Of a DNA stretch of 64,000 nt, positions 8,663 to 18,299 are shown one piece after another (the stretch's first letter is position 1; every line of letters starts with the position of its first letter). The notes below the pieces were generated by a model that worked only from the letters and a program-made list of their open reading frames with translations, searched no databases and was not told the DNA's origin. The position numbers and the translations under genes were made by a program. Location: assembly GCA_039185015.1 (NCBI GenBank), contig JBCDAU010000026.1:11529-75528 (forward strand), in the 5' to 3' direction. Source of the DNA: JBCBSZ01 sp039185015 (GTDB lineage Bacteria > Actinomycetota > Acidimicrobiia > Acidimicrobiales > Poriferisodalaceae).

Positions 8663-9480
8663 GCGTCCGTGTGTCCAGAGCCCGCGCCGTGGTCGCCAAC
8701 GGACGCCGCCCGGCACGGGTGGCTGCGGTGGCTTGCATCAGCCGTCAGGCGATCTACAAGACCGCTCGTCTTCACCCGATCGAGGCCGGTCACGGGGAAG
8801 GTCGTCCTGGTGATGCGGCGATCGTGGAGGTCGCTCGGGCGAACCCGACCGATGGGACCCGGATGGTCGCAGCGATCGCCAGCCGGGAGCTTGGTGAGGC
8901 GGTGAACCGCAAACGGCCCCAACGAATCCTGCGAGCTCACAGGCTGCTTCAACCCACGCGGTGCTCGTGACGGCGGGCCCGGCCCGGGTTCTTCCCGGTG
9001 ACGCGGCCCGACGAGCTGGGGCACATGGACGCCACGAAGGTGTGGTGTGCCCAGCACGGCTGAGTGTTTCTGCATGCCATCGTGGACTGCTGCTCCCGAG
9101 AGCTCGTCGCCTCGTCCCTCGATCTCCGCGGCCGAGGCCATCGCCTGTGTCGATTCCGCTGTGCTCGAACGCGAGATCCCTCCCGGCCGGCTCACGTTGG
9201 GCACCGAAACGACGGCACCCAGTTCACCTCGCGGGACTTCCGCAAGCAATCTTCGGCCCGCGGGATCACCCACCTCCGGGGTGGCTACTCCGACCCGAGT
9301 CCCAGGCCTTCATCGAGTCCTGGTTCGGACAGTTCAAGAAGCGCTGCGCCTGGCGTGCCGAATTGGGAATCACTCGACCAGCACGGACCGAGATCACCGG
9401 CTACGTTGACCGCTATCACCACTGACCCCACTCCGGGATCGGCTACCGAACCCCGCCGAGGTCGCCACGACCTGGCGGGG
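8659..9480 (+). pseudogene. IS3-family transposase OrfB, disrupted
   Basis: Starts at GTG 8659. The N-terminal HTH-like part (SRQAIYKTA) is intact. In-frame TGA codons occur at 8968 and 9061; the second sits in ATKVWCAQHG-stop-VFLHAIVD where the family has Trp. After about 9130 the integrase-core match changes frame repeatedly (EAIACVDSAVLER, GTQFTSRDFRK, FIESWFGQFKK are in different frames). A further TGA breaks the terminal DRYHH-PHSGIGYRT motif. The lesions include TGG/CGA to TGA changes plus indels, so this is an old inactivation. Confidence 0.85.
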
Positions 9481-9746
9481 GCCTACACACACGCGAGCGA
9501 CCTGAACCGACAACGATCACGGGGTCCAGGACAGCGCGCCTACTCGTGCAAGCTGGCCAGTAGCTCGCACATGCGGCGTAGGGCGGTACACGGCGGGGCT
9601 CCCAGAATCGACTGGCGTACGAACCGCCGATTCTCTGAGTCACTGTGCTAGCGACGGCGCTTCCAAGAGTTAGCTCTGCCGAGCACGGTCGTTGGTCAAG
9701 CAACGAGTGTTTGTACGGCGGAGCTTGGTTGGTCTACGTCGGCGTG

Positions 9747-10421
9747 TCAGATCCAGTTGCGACGTGTCGCCTCGACTAGGAGCTCATGGTTAGTCCTGAC
9801 GCCGACTCCACTCCGTAGGTTCTTTAGTGAGCGATAGGTCTGTCGCTCTGAAGAGGCGGTCTCCGCCGCAATGTCTGAGACCTTCCACCCCGCGGAAAGG
9901 AGCGATAGCTGCCTCTTCTCTGTTCGGGTAAGCGAGGTATGCTCAGGCAGTAGTGACTCAGCGGCCATGTCTGCAGCTAGTTGCAACTGTCGCACCCCAT
10001 CCGGACTGGCGAGGCAGGCGATCTCCGTGAAACCGACTACTGATGGCGGAGCGCTCGGTAGTAGGGCTAGTTGTGATACTGGGGTATCCGTTGACTTGTT
10101 GATCTGATCCCCGATCGCCACGGCTGCGCACCGAAGGTACTGAGATAGGTAGACGATGGAGTGGTCTTGAGCTCTCTCGCGAGCCAATTGGTCCAGCACC
10201 GATGCGATGCCTGCGAACTGCAAGCCGAGAGTCTCAAGATACCAACCAGGAACAGCGCACCGATAATGTCGAACCGTCTCTCCGAGAAAGTCGGCGTTGG
10301 CTAGATCGTGTTGAGAGCCGGGCCCGCAACCTAGAGCGTGTGCATCACCGATTGCGGCGCAGAAGTTGGACAGCCTCGAGACGGCTGATCGCGCGAGCTG
10401 AACGCGGTAGTCGGCCTGCAT
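9747..10421 (-). CDS. LuxR-type helix-turn-helix protein with novel N-terminal domain
   Basis: 224 aa, ATG at 10421 with AGGAG 9 nt upstream. The C-terminal about 60 residues form a LuxR/GerE-like HTH (LTRTEKRQLSLLSAGWKVSD, then a recognition helix in ASSERQTYRSLKNLRSGVGV). It is divergent: the usual 'TREREVL' reads TRTEKRQL. The N-terminal about 150 residues are helical and match no sensor domain I know; there is no response-regulator receiver or PAS signature. GC is lower than in the flanks, and the gene closes the accessory stretch next to the IS. Likely a DNA-binding regulator of unknown signal. Confidence 0.7.
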   Translation of the reverse strand: MQADYRVQLARSAVSRLSNFCAAIGDAHALGCGPGSQHDLANADFLGETVRHYRCAVPGWYLETLGLQFAGIASVLDQLARERAQDHSIVYLSQYLRCAAVAIGDQINKSTDTPVSQLALLPSAPPSVVGFTEIACLASPDGVRQLQLAADMAAESLLPEHTSLTRTEKRQLSLLSAGWKVSDIAAETASSERQTYRSLKNLRSGVGVRTNHELLVEATRRNWI

Positions 10422-11050
10422 ATGGACGCACTCCTACCTCCGTGCTCCGCCTCTACTGCAGGCTAGCTCTGAGGCGAGAGTTTGGCGAGTCTGCTGAGTT
10501 CTGATAGCCGAGCGGCTCGACCGAAGTGGATCGCCACTCGGACCCTGACGTACGGGGGCTGCCTGTCGGAGTCTGCTGGGGTGCCCGACGCACCCACCTG
10601 CATCGGCGCTTCGTCGCCGAGAGGTCGCGACACTCCACCTGGCCAAACGGCGACACCTGCGGCTGAAGAAGATCAGCCTTTCCCCCATCCACGGCTACAC
10701 CGCCGAGTTCTTCGATGACGAAGAACCACCGAGCGGCTCAACTTAGGAGTACGTCGACGGCCGCCCAAGGAGGAGTCTTGCTCGAAGCAGGCGGCCGTCG
10801 CCGCGCACAGACCCGGCTGGTGGTCTTCTGCCGGGACGTGGTGCCGGAGAGCTCGGCCGTCTCCTCCGATGCAGAAGTCATCGAGATGGTCCTTCCCGGC
10901 CCACGGCATCTCACCGCGGACCATCAGAACCACCCTCAGTTACACACACCGTGCGACAGGCCCGGTCAACCATCACCGATCTGGAGGGCCGATCTTGTGC
11001 AGGGCAAGCTGTTCTTGCGGATGTGGGACGTTCAGGACCTGGCGGGTGAT
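10422..11050. other. 629-bp stretch with only decayed coding traces
   Basis: No gene with start, ribosome site and family match is visible. One plus-strand frame without a start is open from about 10549 to a TAG at 10744-10746 and ends in HGYTAEFFDDEEPPSGST, which could be the tail of a lost gene. Other short frames look like noise. The stretch lies at the right border of the accessory region and probably contains deletion remains. Confidence 0.45.
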
Positions 11051-11980
11051 TCACTGAACCTTGCTGAGGAGTTCGAGTAGATGCGATCTCGCTCGATCGG
11101 AGTACTCGGTCTCCCATGAGCGGGCGATGGCGTTCGGGAGGATGTTCAAGGTCTCGACGAGGTGGACGAGTCGCTTCCGTTCGTTCCACTCGTGGGGGAT
11201 CGGGTCGCCCTGGAGGTAGCCGTCGAGCAGCGTGTTCGCTCCGTGGGGATGCCAGCGGAGCAGCTCGAACTCGAGCTTGAACCAGTCGCCTGCCCGGTCC
11301 CAGGCTTCGGCTGCGTCCCAGTCGATCATGCCGATGAGCGTGCCGTCGGCGCTGACGATCAGGTTGTTTGGGTGGAGGTCTCGATGCGAGAGCACGGCTT
11401 CGGCGGCGTGATCCACGGTTGTGGCAAGCACAGTTGCCTCGGCACAGACCTGATCGAGGAGATCGACATCGACGGACTTCGTTGCGAGGCACCGATCTCG
11501 GATCTGGCCGAGTCGATACCTGACGTACGCATCCCAGGTTGGGAAGGTCGGGGCCGAGTCGTCGAGGCGGGAGCTGAACGCGTCCCGTCGGATCGAGTGG
11601 AGCGAGCGCAACGCCTCCCCGAGCGACTGCAGGAACCGAGTGCTCTGCTCCGACCTAGTGACGAGGGTAGAGGTGGGGTGGCCGCTGATCCATGTGAAGA
11701 TGCGAATGAGGTGATCGCCAGCCTTCCCGTAGTGCACCAGCTCGGGCACCGGCAGGCCAGCGGCCGAGGCGAGCTCGTACGCAAGGTGCGACGAGTTCAA
11801 CTTGGCTTCACTTGCTGAGTGACCGATCTTGACCACGAACCGACAGTCGCCGTTGAACCGCAACTTCCAGTTGTCGTTGCCGAAGCCGACAGGTTGATGC
11901 TCAGCCACAAGACGGCTCGAGCCCAGGACACGCCGTGCGTAGGACTCGACATCGCTCGCACGGAGCGGGCGCCCGTCCAT
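11051..11980 (-). CDS. Aminoglycoside phosphotransferase (APH)-family kinase
   Basis: 309 aa from ATG 11980; the frame is open further to 12256 but that part is low-complexity and overlaps the stop of the gene upstream. N-lobe: FVVKIGH carries the ATP-binding Lys. The catalytic loop is SHRDLHPNNL (HxDxxxxN) followed by the metal-binding Asp in GMIDWD. The family phosphorylates small molecules such as aminoglycosides, choline or homoserine analogues. The substrate cannot be told from sequence, and resistance should not be assumed. It stands alone downstream of the sigma/propeller gene pair. Confidence 0.85.
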   Translation of the reverse strand: MDGRPLRASDVESYARRVLGSSRLVAEHQPVGFGNDNWKLRFNGDCRFVVKIGHSASEAKLNSSHLAYELASAAGLPVPELVHYGKAGDHLIRIFTWISGHPTSTLVTRSEQSTRFLQSLGEALRSLHSIRRDAFSSRLDDSAPTFPTWDAYVRYRLGQIRDRCLATKSVDVDLLDQVCAEATVLATTVDHAAEAVLSHRDLHPNNLIVSADGTLIGMIDWDAAEAWDRAGDWFKLEFELLRWHPHGANTLLDGYLQGDPIPHEWNERKRLVHLVETLNILPNAIARSWETEYSDRARSHLLELLSKVQ

Positions 11981-12252
11981 GGACGACGACGGTACCTCGC
12001 AGACCGCTGCCAGCTGCCGCCCCGCAGAGCGACGAGACCGCTGGCTTGTGGGGTGTATGGCTGGCGCCGGCGACGAAGGTGGTGACGGGCGTGGTGTGGC
12101 GGTCGAGCGATCCTCGGCGTCGGTCGCTCGCGCTGAGGCGGCGCGCTCATTCCGGTCGCGATCGAAGGGATGAGAGATCGAGTCGCCGGACCACCGCCGC
12201 CGCCACGGGGTCCAGGCCACCCGGGCGTCTGCAGCGCATGGTCGGCTGCAGG

Positions 12253-13929
12253 TCATTTCGTCTCGGCGAGGGCGTCGAGCACGGCGATGGGGTCGAGGAT
12301 CTCGGAGGGTTCGATGCTGGAGAGGTCCTCGATGAGAGAGTCGATCTCGGTGGTGGTCGAGTAGATGATGACGTCGGGTGAGTCCGGGAGTCGCTGGTAG
12401 CGCTCGAGGCCTGGTTGGGTCGTTCGCTCGCGTAGGAATGCTGGCGCGATGGCTTCCACCCAGATCGAGTCCTCTGTGGTCGGATCCGAGAGACCGATGC
12501 CGAAGGCGAGGACCGAGTTTCCGGCGCTGGCACAGGTGTAGCCGGCGATGCGGTAGCGGTCGAGAAGTCTGGTGGGGACGCTCACGGAGAGTCCGTCGGT
12601 TCGGAGGCGGATGAGGATGGCGGCGGGGTCGTCAGCCTGTAGGTCGTGAGCGATTTCGTCGCATGCGCTGAAGCGTGCCAGGTCGGGGAACCCGCGAGTG
12701 GCGCTGGTGTTCAGATCGATGTGGCGGGCGTGACCCTCGACAAGGGCGATGGCGCCGGTGTCGGTCTCGATGAGTGCGGAGTGCCAGCCAGGCTCGGTGG
12801 CGGGGAGGCTGGGGTGGAGTTGCCAGGCGTCGGTGGTTGGGTCGTAGCTGGCCACGGTGGCGGCGGTGGGGTCGAGCCCGGTTCCGAGGAAGCCCGGCAG
12901 CACGAGGAGGAGCTCCTCGTTCCAGAGGACGGACTGACTGCCGAGGTTGCCTTCGAAGGGCACCGGTTCGGGCCACACGTCAGGCAGCGGCTCCCACTGT
13001 TTGGTGGCCCAGTCGAGGCGGCTGCCGACGAGTCGTTCGTCCGCGTTGGCGGAGCTGGCGGGGAGGCCGCCGATCACGATGAGCTCGTGTCCGGTCCAGG
13101 CGATGTCGGCCACCGCTGGCCAGGACTCGGCGGGTGGCGGGGGCAGCTCGGACCAGGTGTCGCTCGAGAGGTCGTAGATCAGGCCGGTGTGCACGGTTCG
13201 TGAGCTGGGCCGGGGCCACACGACTACGGCATCGTTGGTCGCGACGATCGATGCGCCGGGGCTGACCGTCAACGGGACCGGCGGTGGGGTGAGCTCGGAC
13301 CAGCTGTTGGTGGCCGGCGTGTAGGCGGCCATCTCGCGGTCGGTGACCACGATGACGCGGTCGTCTACCCAGACTGCAGCGGGGCCGATCACGGGCTCGA
13401 TGGGGGGTGCGGGGAGCTCACGCCACGAGCTGGTTGCCGGATCGAACGCCAGGGTGGGTCCCGCCTGGCCGGCGCTGTTGCGGCCACAACAGATGATGAC
13501 CTCGGACCCGGTCCATACCCCGACGGCCTCGGCCTGAGGCCCGCCAGGTGCCCCGGGAATCGGCCGGGATCTGCCGGTGTCAGGGTCATAGAGCACACCG
13601 GGGAGGTCCGTGACCGACTGGGTGCCGTAGTTCTCGGTGCCTCCCCACACGAACAGCTCTGTGCCGGTCCAGACCGTGATCGTGCCGACCAGCTCGAACA
13701 CCGCTCCAGCGCTTGGGTCGCTGGCGACTGCGGTCGGAGGTGTGGGAACCCCGGTGGCGATCCGTACCGGGTCCTCGCGGTTGCTGAACGAGGCAGCGCC
13801 AGCGGCGATGAGCGCGACGCCAAGTACCGCCGCGGTGCCGGCGAGGATGCGGCGTCGGCCGCGGCGTCGTCGCTGATCGAGCTCGATGCCCTCGACGAGA
13901 TGTCGGCGAAGTTGCTCGGTGAAGCTCAC
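12253..13929 (-). CDS. Single-pass membrane protein with kelch-like propeller, sigma-factor partner
   Basis: 558 aa, GTG start overlapping the sigma gene stop by 4 bp. Residues 1-28 are cytoplasmic and basic, then one membrane helix (about 29-48). A large outside domain follows with kelch-type blades (repeated W-x-G/E-L-P-x-P units such as SWRELPAPP, SWSELTPPP, TWSELPPPP). It has the gene position of an anti-sigma factor, but no HxxxCxxC zinc anti-sigma domain. Inference: it controls the adjacent ECF sigma factor and senses something outside the membrane. The cytoplasmic part is unusually short. Confidence 0.8.
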   Translation of the reverse strand: MSFTEQLRRHLVEGIELDQRRRRGRRRILAGTAAVLGVALIAAGAASFSNREDPVRIATGVPTPPTAVASDPSAGAVFELVGTITVWTGTELFVWGGTENYGTQSVTDLPGVLYDPDTGRSRPIPGAPGGPQAEAVGVWTGSEVIICCGRNSAGQAGPTLAFDPATSSWRELPAPPIEPVIGPAAVWVDDRVIVVTDREMAAYTPATNSWSELTPPPVPLTVSPGASIVATNDAVVVWPRPSSRTVHTGLIYDLSSDTWSELPPPPAESWPAVADIAWTGHELIVIGGLPASSANADERLVGSRLDWATKQWEPLPDVWPEPVPFEGNLGSQSVLWNEELLLVLPGFLGTGLDPTAATVASYDPTTDAWQLHPSLPATEPGWHSALIETDTGAIALVEGHARHIDLNTSATRGFPDLARFSACDEIAHDLQADDPAAILIRLRTDGLSVSVPTRLLDRYRIAGYTCASAGNSVLAFGIGLSDPTTEDSIWVEAIAPAFLRERTTQPGLERYQRLPDSPDVIIYSTTTEIDSLIEDLSSIEPSEILDPIAVLDALAETK

Positions 13930-14495
13930 GTCTGCTCCATGGCGTCAGCGAGTCTGCGCAGACCTCGAGACACCCGGACCCGGGCCGCACCCTCACTGCA
14001 ACCCAGTGCCAGGGCGACCTCGGCGAAGCTGCGTTGGTGGCCGACGCGCAGCCACACCGCCTCGGCCTGAGACGACGGCAACACAGCGATCGCTTCACGT
14101 AGCGCATCACCGACAGGCTGAAGATCGATGAGGTATTCGATTCGCTCGAAGTCCTCATCGGACGGCGACAGCGGCGGGATCCCGAGTCGTCGCCGAGCCC
14201 GGTCAGCGACCCGCTGGCGACGAGCGAACTTCGACAGCTGGTTCCTCGCGATCCCAAACAACCACGCCCGGGCCGGTCGCGGGCCCGGACGGAACCGACG
14301 CCGGGCCAGATACGCCGCCGCAAAGGTCTCCGCAGTGAGATCGGCCGCCGTCTCACGACACCCGGTGCGCCGATAGTGGAACGCCAACACCGCGTCGACA
14401 TGACGCAGATAGAACCGACCGAAACCCTCAGGATCAGAGTTGGCTCCACGGAGCAACGCCGCATCGCTGTCCCCATCCCCGGCGATCGCTCCCAC
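13926..14495 (-). CDS. ECF-type RNA polymerase sigma factor (first of three)
   Basis: 189 aa, GTG start at 14495. Region 2: FGRFYLRHVDAVLAFHYRR through the TAETFAAAYLARRRF and ARAWLFGIARNQL segments. Region 4: LPSSQAEAVWLRVGHQRSFAEVALALGCSEGAARVRVSRGLRRL (reported in pieces, residues about 135-180). No extra C-terminal domain. Coupled by a 4-bp overlap to the kelch-like membrane protein. The divergent sigma gene at 14748 shares the 250-bp promoter region, so one or both may be autoregulated from it. Confidence 0.92.
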   Translation of the reverse strand: MGAIAGDGDSDAALLRGANSDPEGFGRFYLRHVDAVLAFHYRRTGCRETAADLTAETFAAAYLARRRFRPGPRPARAWLFGIARNQLSKFARRQRVADRARRRLGIPPLSPSDEDFERIEYLIDLQPVGDALREAIAVLPSSQAEAVWLRVGHQRSFAEVALALGCSEGAARVRVSRGLRRLADAMEQT

Positions 14496-14747
14496 GTCCT
14501 TTACCTACCCCGGGACCCTCCGGGCGTTACAGGCGGGCAACACCCGGGCGCCGAGCGTCTGCCGAGCGGGTCGATCGCTCGGCTCGTCGGCTCCCACGCA
14601 TTCGGGGTGGACTCCTGGCGTCGCTGAGAACCGAGACCGTCGCCGTCTCTGCGGATGCGGCACCGTCCGGCAGGTGCAGGCGGATTTCGCCGCGTGTGGA
14701 CTGTGGTGCAGGTGGGTCCGACGGTGCCTTGGGTGGGTGAGGTGTCG
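14496..14747. promoter_or_regulatory. Divergent promoter region between two sigma-factor operons
   Basis: About 250 bp separating two oppositely oriented ECF sigma genes. On the minus strand TAGGTA lies 6 nt before the GTG at 14495 and may be a -10 element of a leaderless transcript; AAGGA there could instead be a ribosome site. I do not see a convincing shared operator. Both operons probably start here. Confidence 0.4.
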
Positions 14748-15230
14748 ATGATCGAGGAGTTGGTGGTCGAGCGGGCAGCGGTGTCCTTCGAGGAATTCTT
14801 CGTGGCTGCGGAGCCCAGGTTGCGGCGCGCCCTCGTCGGCGGCTTCGGAGGCGAGTTGGGTCGTGAGGCGACAGCGGAAGCGCTGGCCTACGGCTGGGAG
14901 CATTGGGAGCGAGTCAGGAGCATGGCGAACCCGAGCGGCTACCTGTACCGGGTGGGTGAGCGGTGGGCGGTACGACAGCGGTCACGACATCGACGCCAAG
15001 AGGCCTACGCGGCGGACGCTGGCGGAGGATCTCCTCCGGAGTTCGAACCAGGGTTGGAGACGGCGCTGGCCGGTCTGTCGCGGCGGCAGCGGCAGGTAGT
15101 GGTTCTGGTCGTCGGTTTCGGTGTCACCCACGCCGAGACCGGAGAGCTGTTGGGACTGTCGAGGTCGTCGGTGCAGAACCACCTCGAACGAGGCCTCCGA
15201 CACCTGCGATCGAAGCTGGGAGTGTCGTGA
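14748..15230 (+). CDS. ECF-type RNA polymerase sigma factor (second)
   Basis: 160 aa from ATG 14748, with GTGAGG upstream; the frame is open to 14655 but the extension is not sigma-like. Region 2 is compact (FEEFFVAAEPRLRRALVGGF, then RSMANPSGYLYRVGERWAVR). Region 4: LSRRQRQVVVLVVGFGVTHA through GLSRSSVQNHLERGLRHLRS. It overlaps the following membrane-protein gene by GTGA. Region 2 is short and divergent, so promoter specificity is unpredictable. Confidence 0.88.
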   Translation: MIEELVVERAAVSFEEFFVAAEPRLRRALVGGFGGELGREATAEALAYGWEHWERVRSMANPSGYLYRVGERWAVRQRSRHRRQEAYAADAGGGSPPEFEPGLETALAGLSRRQRQVVVLVVGFGVTHAETGELLGLSRSSVQNHLERGLRHLRSKLGVS

Positions 15231-16699
15231 GTGGCATCGAAGAGCGGCTGAAGTCCTATGTCGAAGGTCTGGCGCGCCCGGTCACGCTGGACGAGGTGGT
15301 CGGGCGGAGTGTCTCGCAGCCGGTGGGTTCCTCCACCATGCGACTCGGAGCGATCGCCGCAGCAGTGGTGCTCGCAGCCGCTGGCGTGGCCCTAGCGGTC
15401 AGAAGCGAGGGTGATGGGCAGGTCGTCGCGACAGGAGGCGACCGGGGAGAGCCAGTGGATCGGACCACGGGCGCTCAGGGCTCGTGGTCCGAGGTCGAAG
15501 ACCCCGACGGCGTGTTCCTGTCGGCCGACGTGTTCGAGGAGGGCGAGCAGTACGGCTCGTTCAGCAGCGTCGAGGTGGTCGAGTTCCTGACGACACGAGA
15601 CGGTCGACGCCTCGCCGTCGGATCCGAACGAGTCGGCCAGCGACGTGACGGTGCCCTGTGGGAGGGCCTCGACGACGGCGGATGGCGGCGGGTCACTGTC
15701 CCCAAAGCGCACCCGACGGGCGACAGCAGTACCCCTCGTGCGGCGACCGGAGCCATCGGCGACCGCGACGAAGTCGTCTTCCGCGACCTCATCGAATACC
15801 GAGGTCGGATCCTGGTGTTCGGTGTCGAGACGACCGTTGGCAGCGGCGACCCAACAGCGACATCGACGGTGAAGGTGTGGGCGAGCGATGACCTGCAGGT
15901 GTGGGAGGTCACCGAGCTGCCGAGCCCCGGATCTGCGGCGATCACAGTTCACGGTGTCGTGGCGGCCGACGGCGGCCTGGTCGTCGTCGGGAACCGAGCC
16001 CCGAGCGACAACGAGCCGGCGCAGGTGGTGGTCTGGAGCTCGTCCGACGGTGCACAGTGGGGTGTCGCAGTCCCGTCGGACTTCGCAGCGGGTTCGTTCG
16101 TGTCGGACCTCACCGCGACTGGAGACCTGGTTGTTGCTGCGGGGTTCACTCGACAGGAGACCGAGCAGGCGTCGGTCTGGGTGTCCAGAGACTTCGGCGG
16201 ATCGTGGACAGCAGTACCGCTGCCGACGGCGTCCGCGCTGCCCATCTCTTCGGTCGCTGCCATCGAGGCATGCCAGGACGGCATCGTCGCCGTTGGCTCA
16301 TCTCGCGCCGTCGGTGGCTACGGATGGGAAGACGTCAGCCAAACGCGCCGCATCTTCGGAGAGGCGGACCTGGCCGTGTGGCTCAGCGCCGACGCGGTCA
16401 CCTGGACAGCCCAGCCCACATCGGTCACCCCCGAGCGTCTCGACACCGAGGCGACGATCAGCTGCGGACGGATCGGGCACCTCCTCACCACCAGCACGAT
16501 CGGGCCAGAACGCGCCTTCACGTCGAGTTGGTTGATCAGGAGCGGCGGCTCGATCGACCCGGTGGCTGCGCTGAACGGCCGCACGGTCACCGCATCGACC
16601 GGTGTTGAGGATGGCTTCGTCGTTGCGACACACCCGCTGCCAGGCACGGCCGGCGGTCACGTCTCGACGCAGTTGTGGCGGCTCGGGCTCGACCCGTGA
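15227..16699 (+). CDS. Single-pass membrane protein with large extracytoplasmic domain, sigma partner
   Basis: 490 aa from GTG 15227, overlapping the sigma gene stop by 4 bp; the longer open frame to 14963 lies inside the sigma gene. Residues 1-36 are cytoplasmic (EERLKSYVEGLARPVTLDEV), then a membrane helix (about 37-58). The outside part has repeated sialidase/propeller-like motifs (VWASDDLQVWEV, VWSSSDGAQWGV, VWVSRDFGGSWTAV, VWLSADAVTWTA), each a 'V-W-x-S-x-D-x-x-x-W' blade. Inferred anti-sigma or sensor protein without a zinc anti-sigma domain. The repeated blade motif is clear by eye. Confidence 0.8.
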   Translation: MSGIEERLKSYVEGLARPVTLDEVVGRSVSQPVGSSTMRLGAIAAAVVLAAAGVALAVRSEGDGQVVATGGDRGEPVDRTTGAQGSWSEVEDPDGVFLSADVFEEGEQYGSFSSVEVVEFLTTRDGRRLAVGSERVGQRRDGALWEGLDDGGWRRVTVPKAHPTGDSSTPRAATGAIGDRDEVVFRDLIEYRGRILVFGVETTVGSGDPTATSTVKVWASDDLQVWEVTELPSPGSAAITVHGVVAADGGLVVVGNRAPSDNEPAQVVVWSSSDGAQWGVAVPSDFAAGSFVSDLTATGDLVVAAGFTRQETEQASVWVSRDFGGSWTAVPLPTASALPISSVAAIEACQDGIVAVGSSRAVGGYGWEDVSQTRRIFGEADLAVWLSADAVTWTAQPTSVTPERLDTEATISCGRIGHLLTTSTIGPERAFTSSWLIRSGGSIDPVAALNGRTVTASTGVEDGFVVATHPLPGTAGGHVSTQLWRLGLDP

Positions 16700-16845
16700 G
16701 CGACTCAGTTCACCGCTGCGCGGCCTGCGCAACTTCGATGCATGCGGTCGGTCCGGTTGATCTCCACTGGCTGTTCATCGCACTCGCTGGGTCGACGGTG
16801 CCGTCGGCCGGACCGTGTCACCTGGCGGCAGGTCTCACGGCGGTC

Positions 16846-18114
16846 TCACGGCGGCGTCCAGTCGCTCGGTGCTAGCAGCAGGTGAGCCGGTCGGCCTCCT
16901 AGGACCTCTTCGTAGGCAGCTTGGGTTGGGATCGTCACGGCGTGGCCGGATAGGAGCTCGGTGATCGTCATGTGGTCTTCGACGAGGCGCAACCCGTACC
17001 GGAGCTGCGGGTCGAAGTCGTCGAACGCGAAGGCATCAGCGTCGGCGGCGATCGGGTTGAGGTTCAACTCGTCGGCGTCGAGGAGGTACCAGCCGCGGTC
17101 GCCGGTGGCGCTCGCTGGTTTGGGGCCGTTGATCAGCGCTCGTCGTCCGTCGTCGCTGCGGCCGTTCGGGTCGGTGAGCAGCGTGAAGCCGGCGTCGATG
17201 AGGCCCAGCGGCGCCTCGGCGTCGTCGGCGAGGTCGATGAGCTCCGCCGTGCAGACATAGGAGGGCGAGCATCGTGACACGACGACCCAGCTCGTGCCGC
17301 CGACGAGAGCGTGGCCATCGATGATCGGCGTCGCCGTTCCGTCGGGAGCGAGCTGATAGATCGTGTCGATCGAGCGTGGTGTGATGAGCGCGCCACCCTC
17401 GTGGGTGCCGACGATCTGGGGCCCGCCGAGCAGGGTTCGGACCAGGCCGCCGTGAACGCTCTCGTCGGCGTTGATTCGGCGAACGCCCGCTGCTTCCACG
17501 GCAGTCTGGTCGCCGGCGCCGACGTGCCAGATCCAGTCTCCGACGGCCACTGCGCTGATCCAATCCGCGTCGACCGGCAGCCATCGTGAGTCATCGAAGG
17601 ACCAGTCGACGAGCCGAGCTCTGCCGTCGGAGCCAAAGACCAGCACGCGATCACCGAGTGGACGGAGCAGACCGTCGCTCGGCGCCGGCCCGGCCGGGGT
17701 GTCCAGTCGGGTCGCGGTGCCGGTTCCAAGGTCGACCGCCACTGCCGCTCGGTCCATCGTGCTGAACAGCACGACGTGGTGGTCGGACAGGTCGGTCGGT
17801 ACCTCGTTCACGTCGACACGGCTGGAGCCGGCCGATGGCCTTGGGGCCGGACTCGGTGCAGCCGTCGACGGTGCTGCGGTCCTCTCCGTCGTCGGACCCG
17901 CCCCACGCTGCTCCTCGGCGGACCGTGCTCGACCGACGAGTGCGCCGACCAGTGCAAGCACGACCACGACGACGAGCAGCAGGGGCCAGCGTGTCCGGCT
18001 CAGAACGACTTCGTGCGTGCCGGTCGACTCGACCTCGGCCGTGAACGGCGAGCCAACCGGGCCGCGCCGAGCCCGGTCGTCCGGACTGCCTTTGCGCTCG
18101 CTGGACCTGTCCAC
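16846..18114 (-). CDS. Membrane-anchored propeller-like protein (paralogue of the protein at 21598)
   Basis: 422 aa from GTG 18114, chosen because AGGAGG lies 8 nt upstream; an in-frame start at 18210 has no such site. A basic cytoplasmic leader of about 40 residues precedes a membrane helix (RWPLLLVVVVVLALVGALVG), a Thr/Ser/Pro linker and a propeller-like domain. The domain matches the 21598 protein segment by segment: VVSRCSPSYVCTAELIDL against LVSRCDGSLSCEAVISDL, LDADELNLNPIAADADA against IDADELTVAELPVSPSA, and LLLAPSDW against LLVPPAGW. Function unknown; no sigma gene adjoins it directly. Confidence 0.75.
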   Translation of the reverse strand: MDRSSERKGSPDDRARRGPVGSPFTAEVESTGTHEVVLSRTRWPLLLVVVVVLALVGALVGRARSAEEQRGAGPTTERTAAPSTAAPSPAPRPSAGSSRVDVNEVPTDLSDHHVVLFSTMDRAAVAVDLGTGTATRLDTPAGPAPSDGLLRPLGDRVLVFGSDGRARLVDWSFDDSRWLPVDADWISAVAVGDWIWHVGAGDQTAVEAAGVRRINADESVHGGLVRTLLGGPQIVGTHEGGALITPRSIDTIYQLAPDGTATPIIDGHALVGGTSWVVVSRCSPSYVCTAELIDLADDAEAPLGLIDAGFTLLTDPNGRSDDGRRALINGPKPASATGDRGWYLLDADELNLNPIAADADAFAFDDFDPQLRYGLRLVEDHMTITELLSGHAVTIPTQAAYEEVLGGRPAHLLLAPSDWTPP

Positions 18115-18299
18115 GGGGCAGCCCTCCTCACCAGAGTTCCCGGCTGGGGAACTGCCGTTACACCAGTGCCAGGGGGCCGACCCAACGTCGCGCCAAGACT
18201 GGCAGACCACCTCAGCGGCGACAGAGCGGACCGGGATCGTCCGACCTCCGCACGTGTGGCGTGCGCCAACGGTGGGCTCGGTGCCTGAGCAACCGAAGC

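Larger units (their letters stand above)
8260..9533 (+). mobile_element. IS3-family insertion sequence, full-length but decayed
   Basis: About 1.27 kb, the usual IS3 length. The left end TGACCTGGACCC (8260-8271) pairs with the right end GGGTCCAGGACA (9522-9533, reverse complement TGTCCTGGACCC), an 11/12 terminal inverted repeat ending in TG...CA. Inside are overlapping orfA and orfB in the IS3 arrangement. OrfB has stop codons and frame breaks, so the copy cannot move by itself. No flanking direct repeat is visible (GTC on the left, GCG on the right). A fossil of the same left end is at 21350. Confidence 0.85.

Noticed and set aside
8257..9536. Target-site duplication around the IS3 element
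   Set aside because: The three bases on each side differ (GTC and GCG), so no duplication can be claimed.
10715..11080. 121-codon plus-strand gene
   Set aside because: No ribosome site, no family match and composition like antisense translation; it also crosses the end of the APH gene.
11051..12256. Antibiotic resistance by the APH-type kinase
   Set aside because: The kinase motifs are present, but the family covers many substrates and nothing indicates an aminoglycoside.
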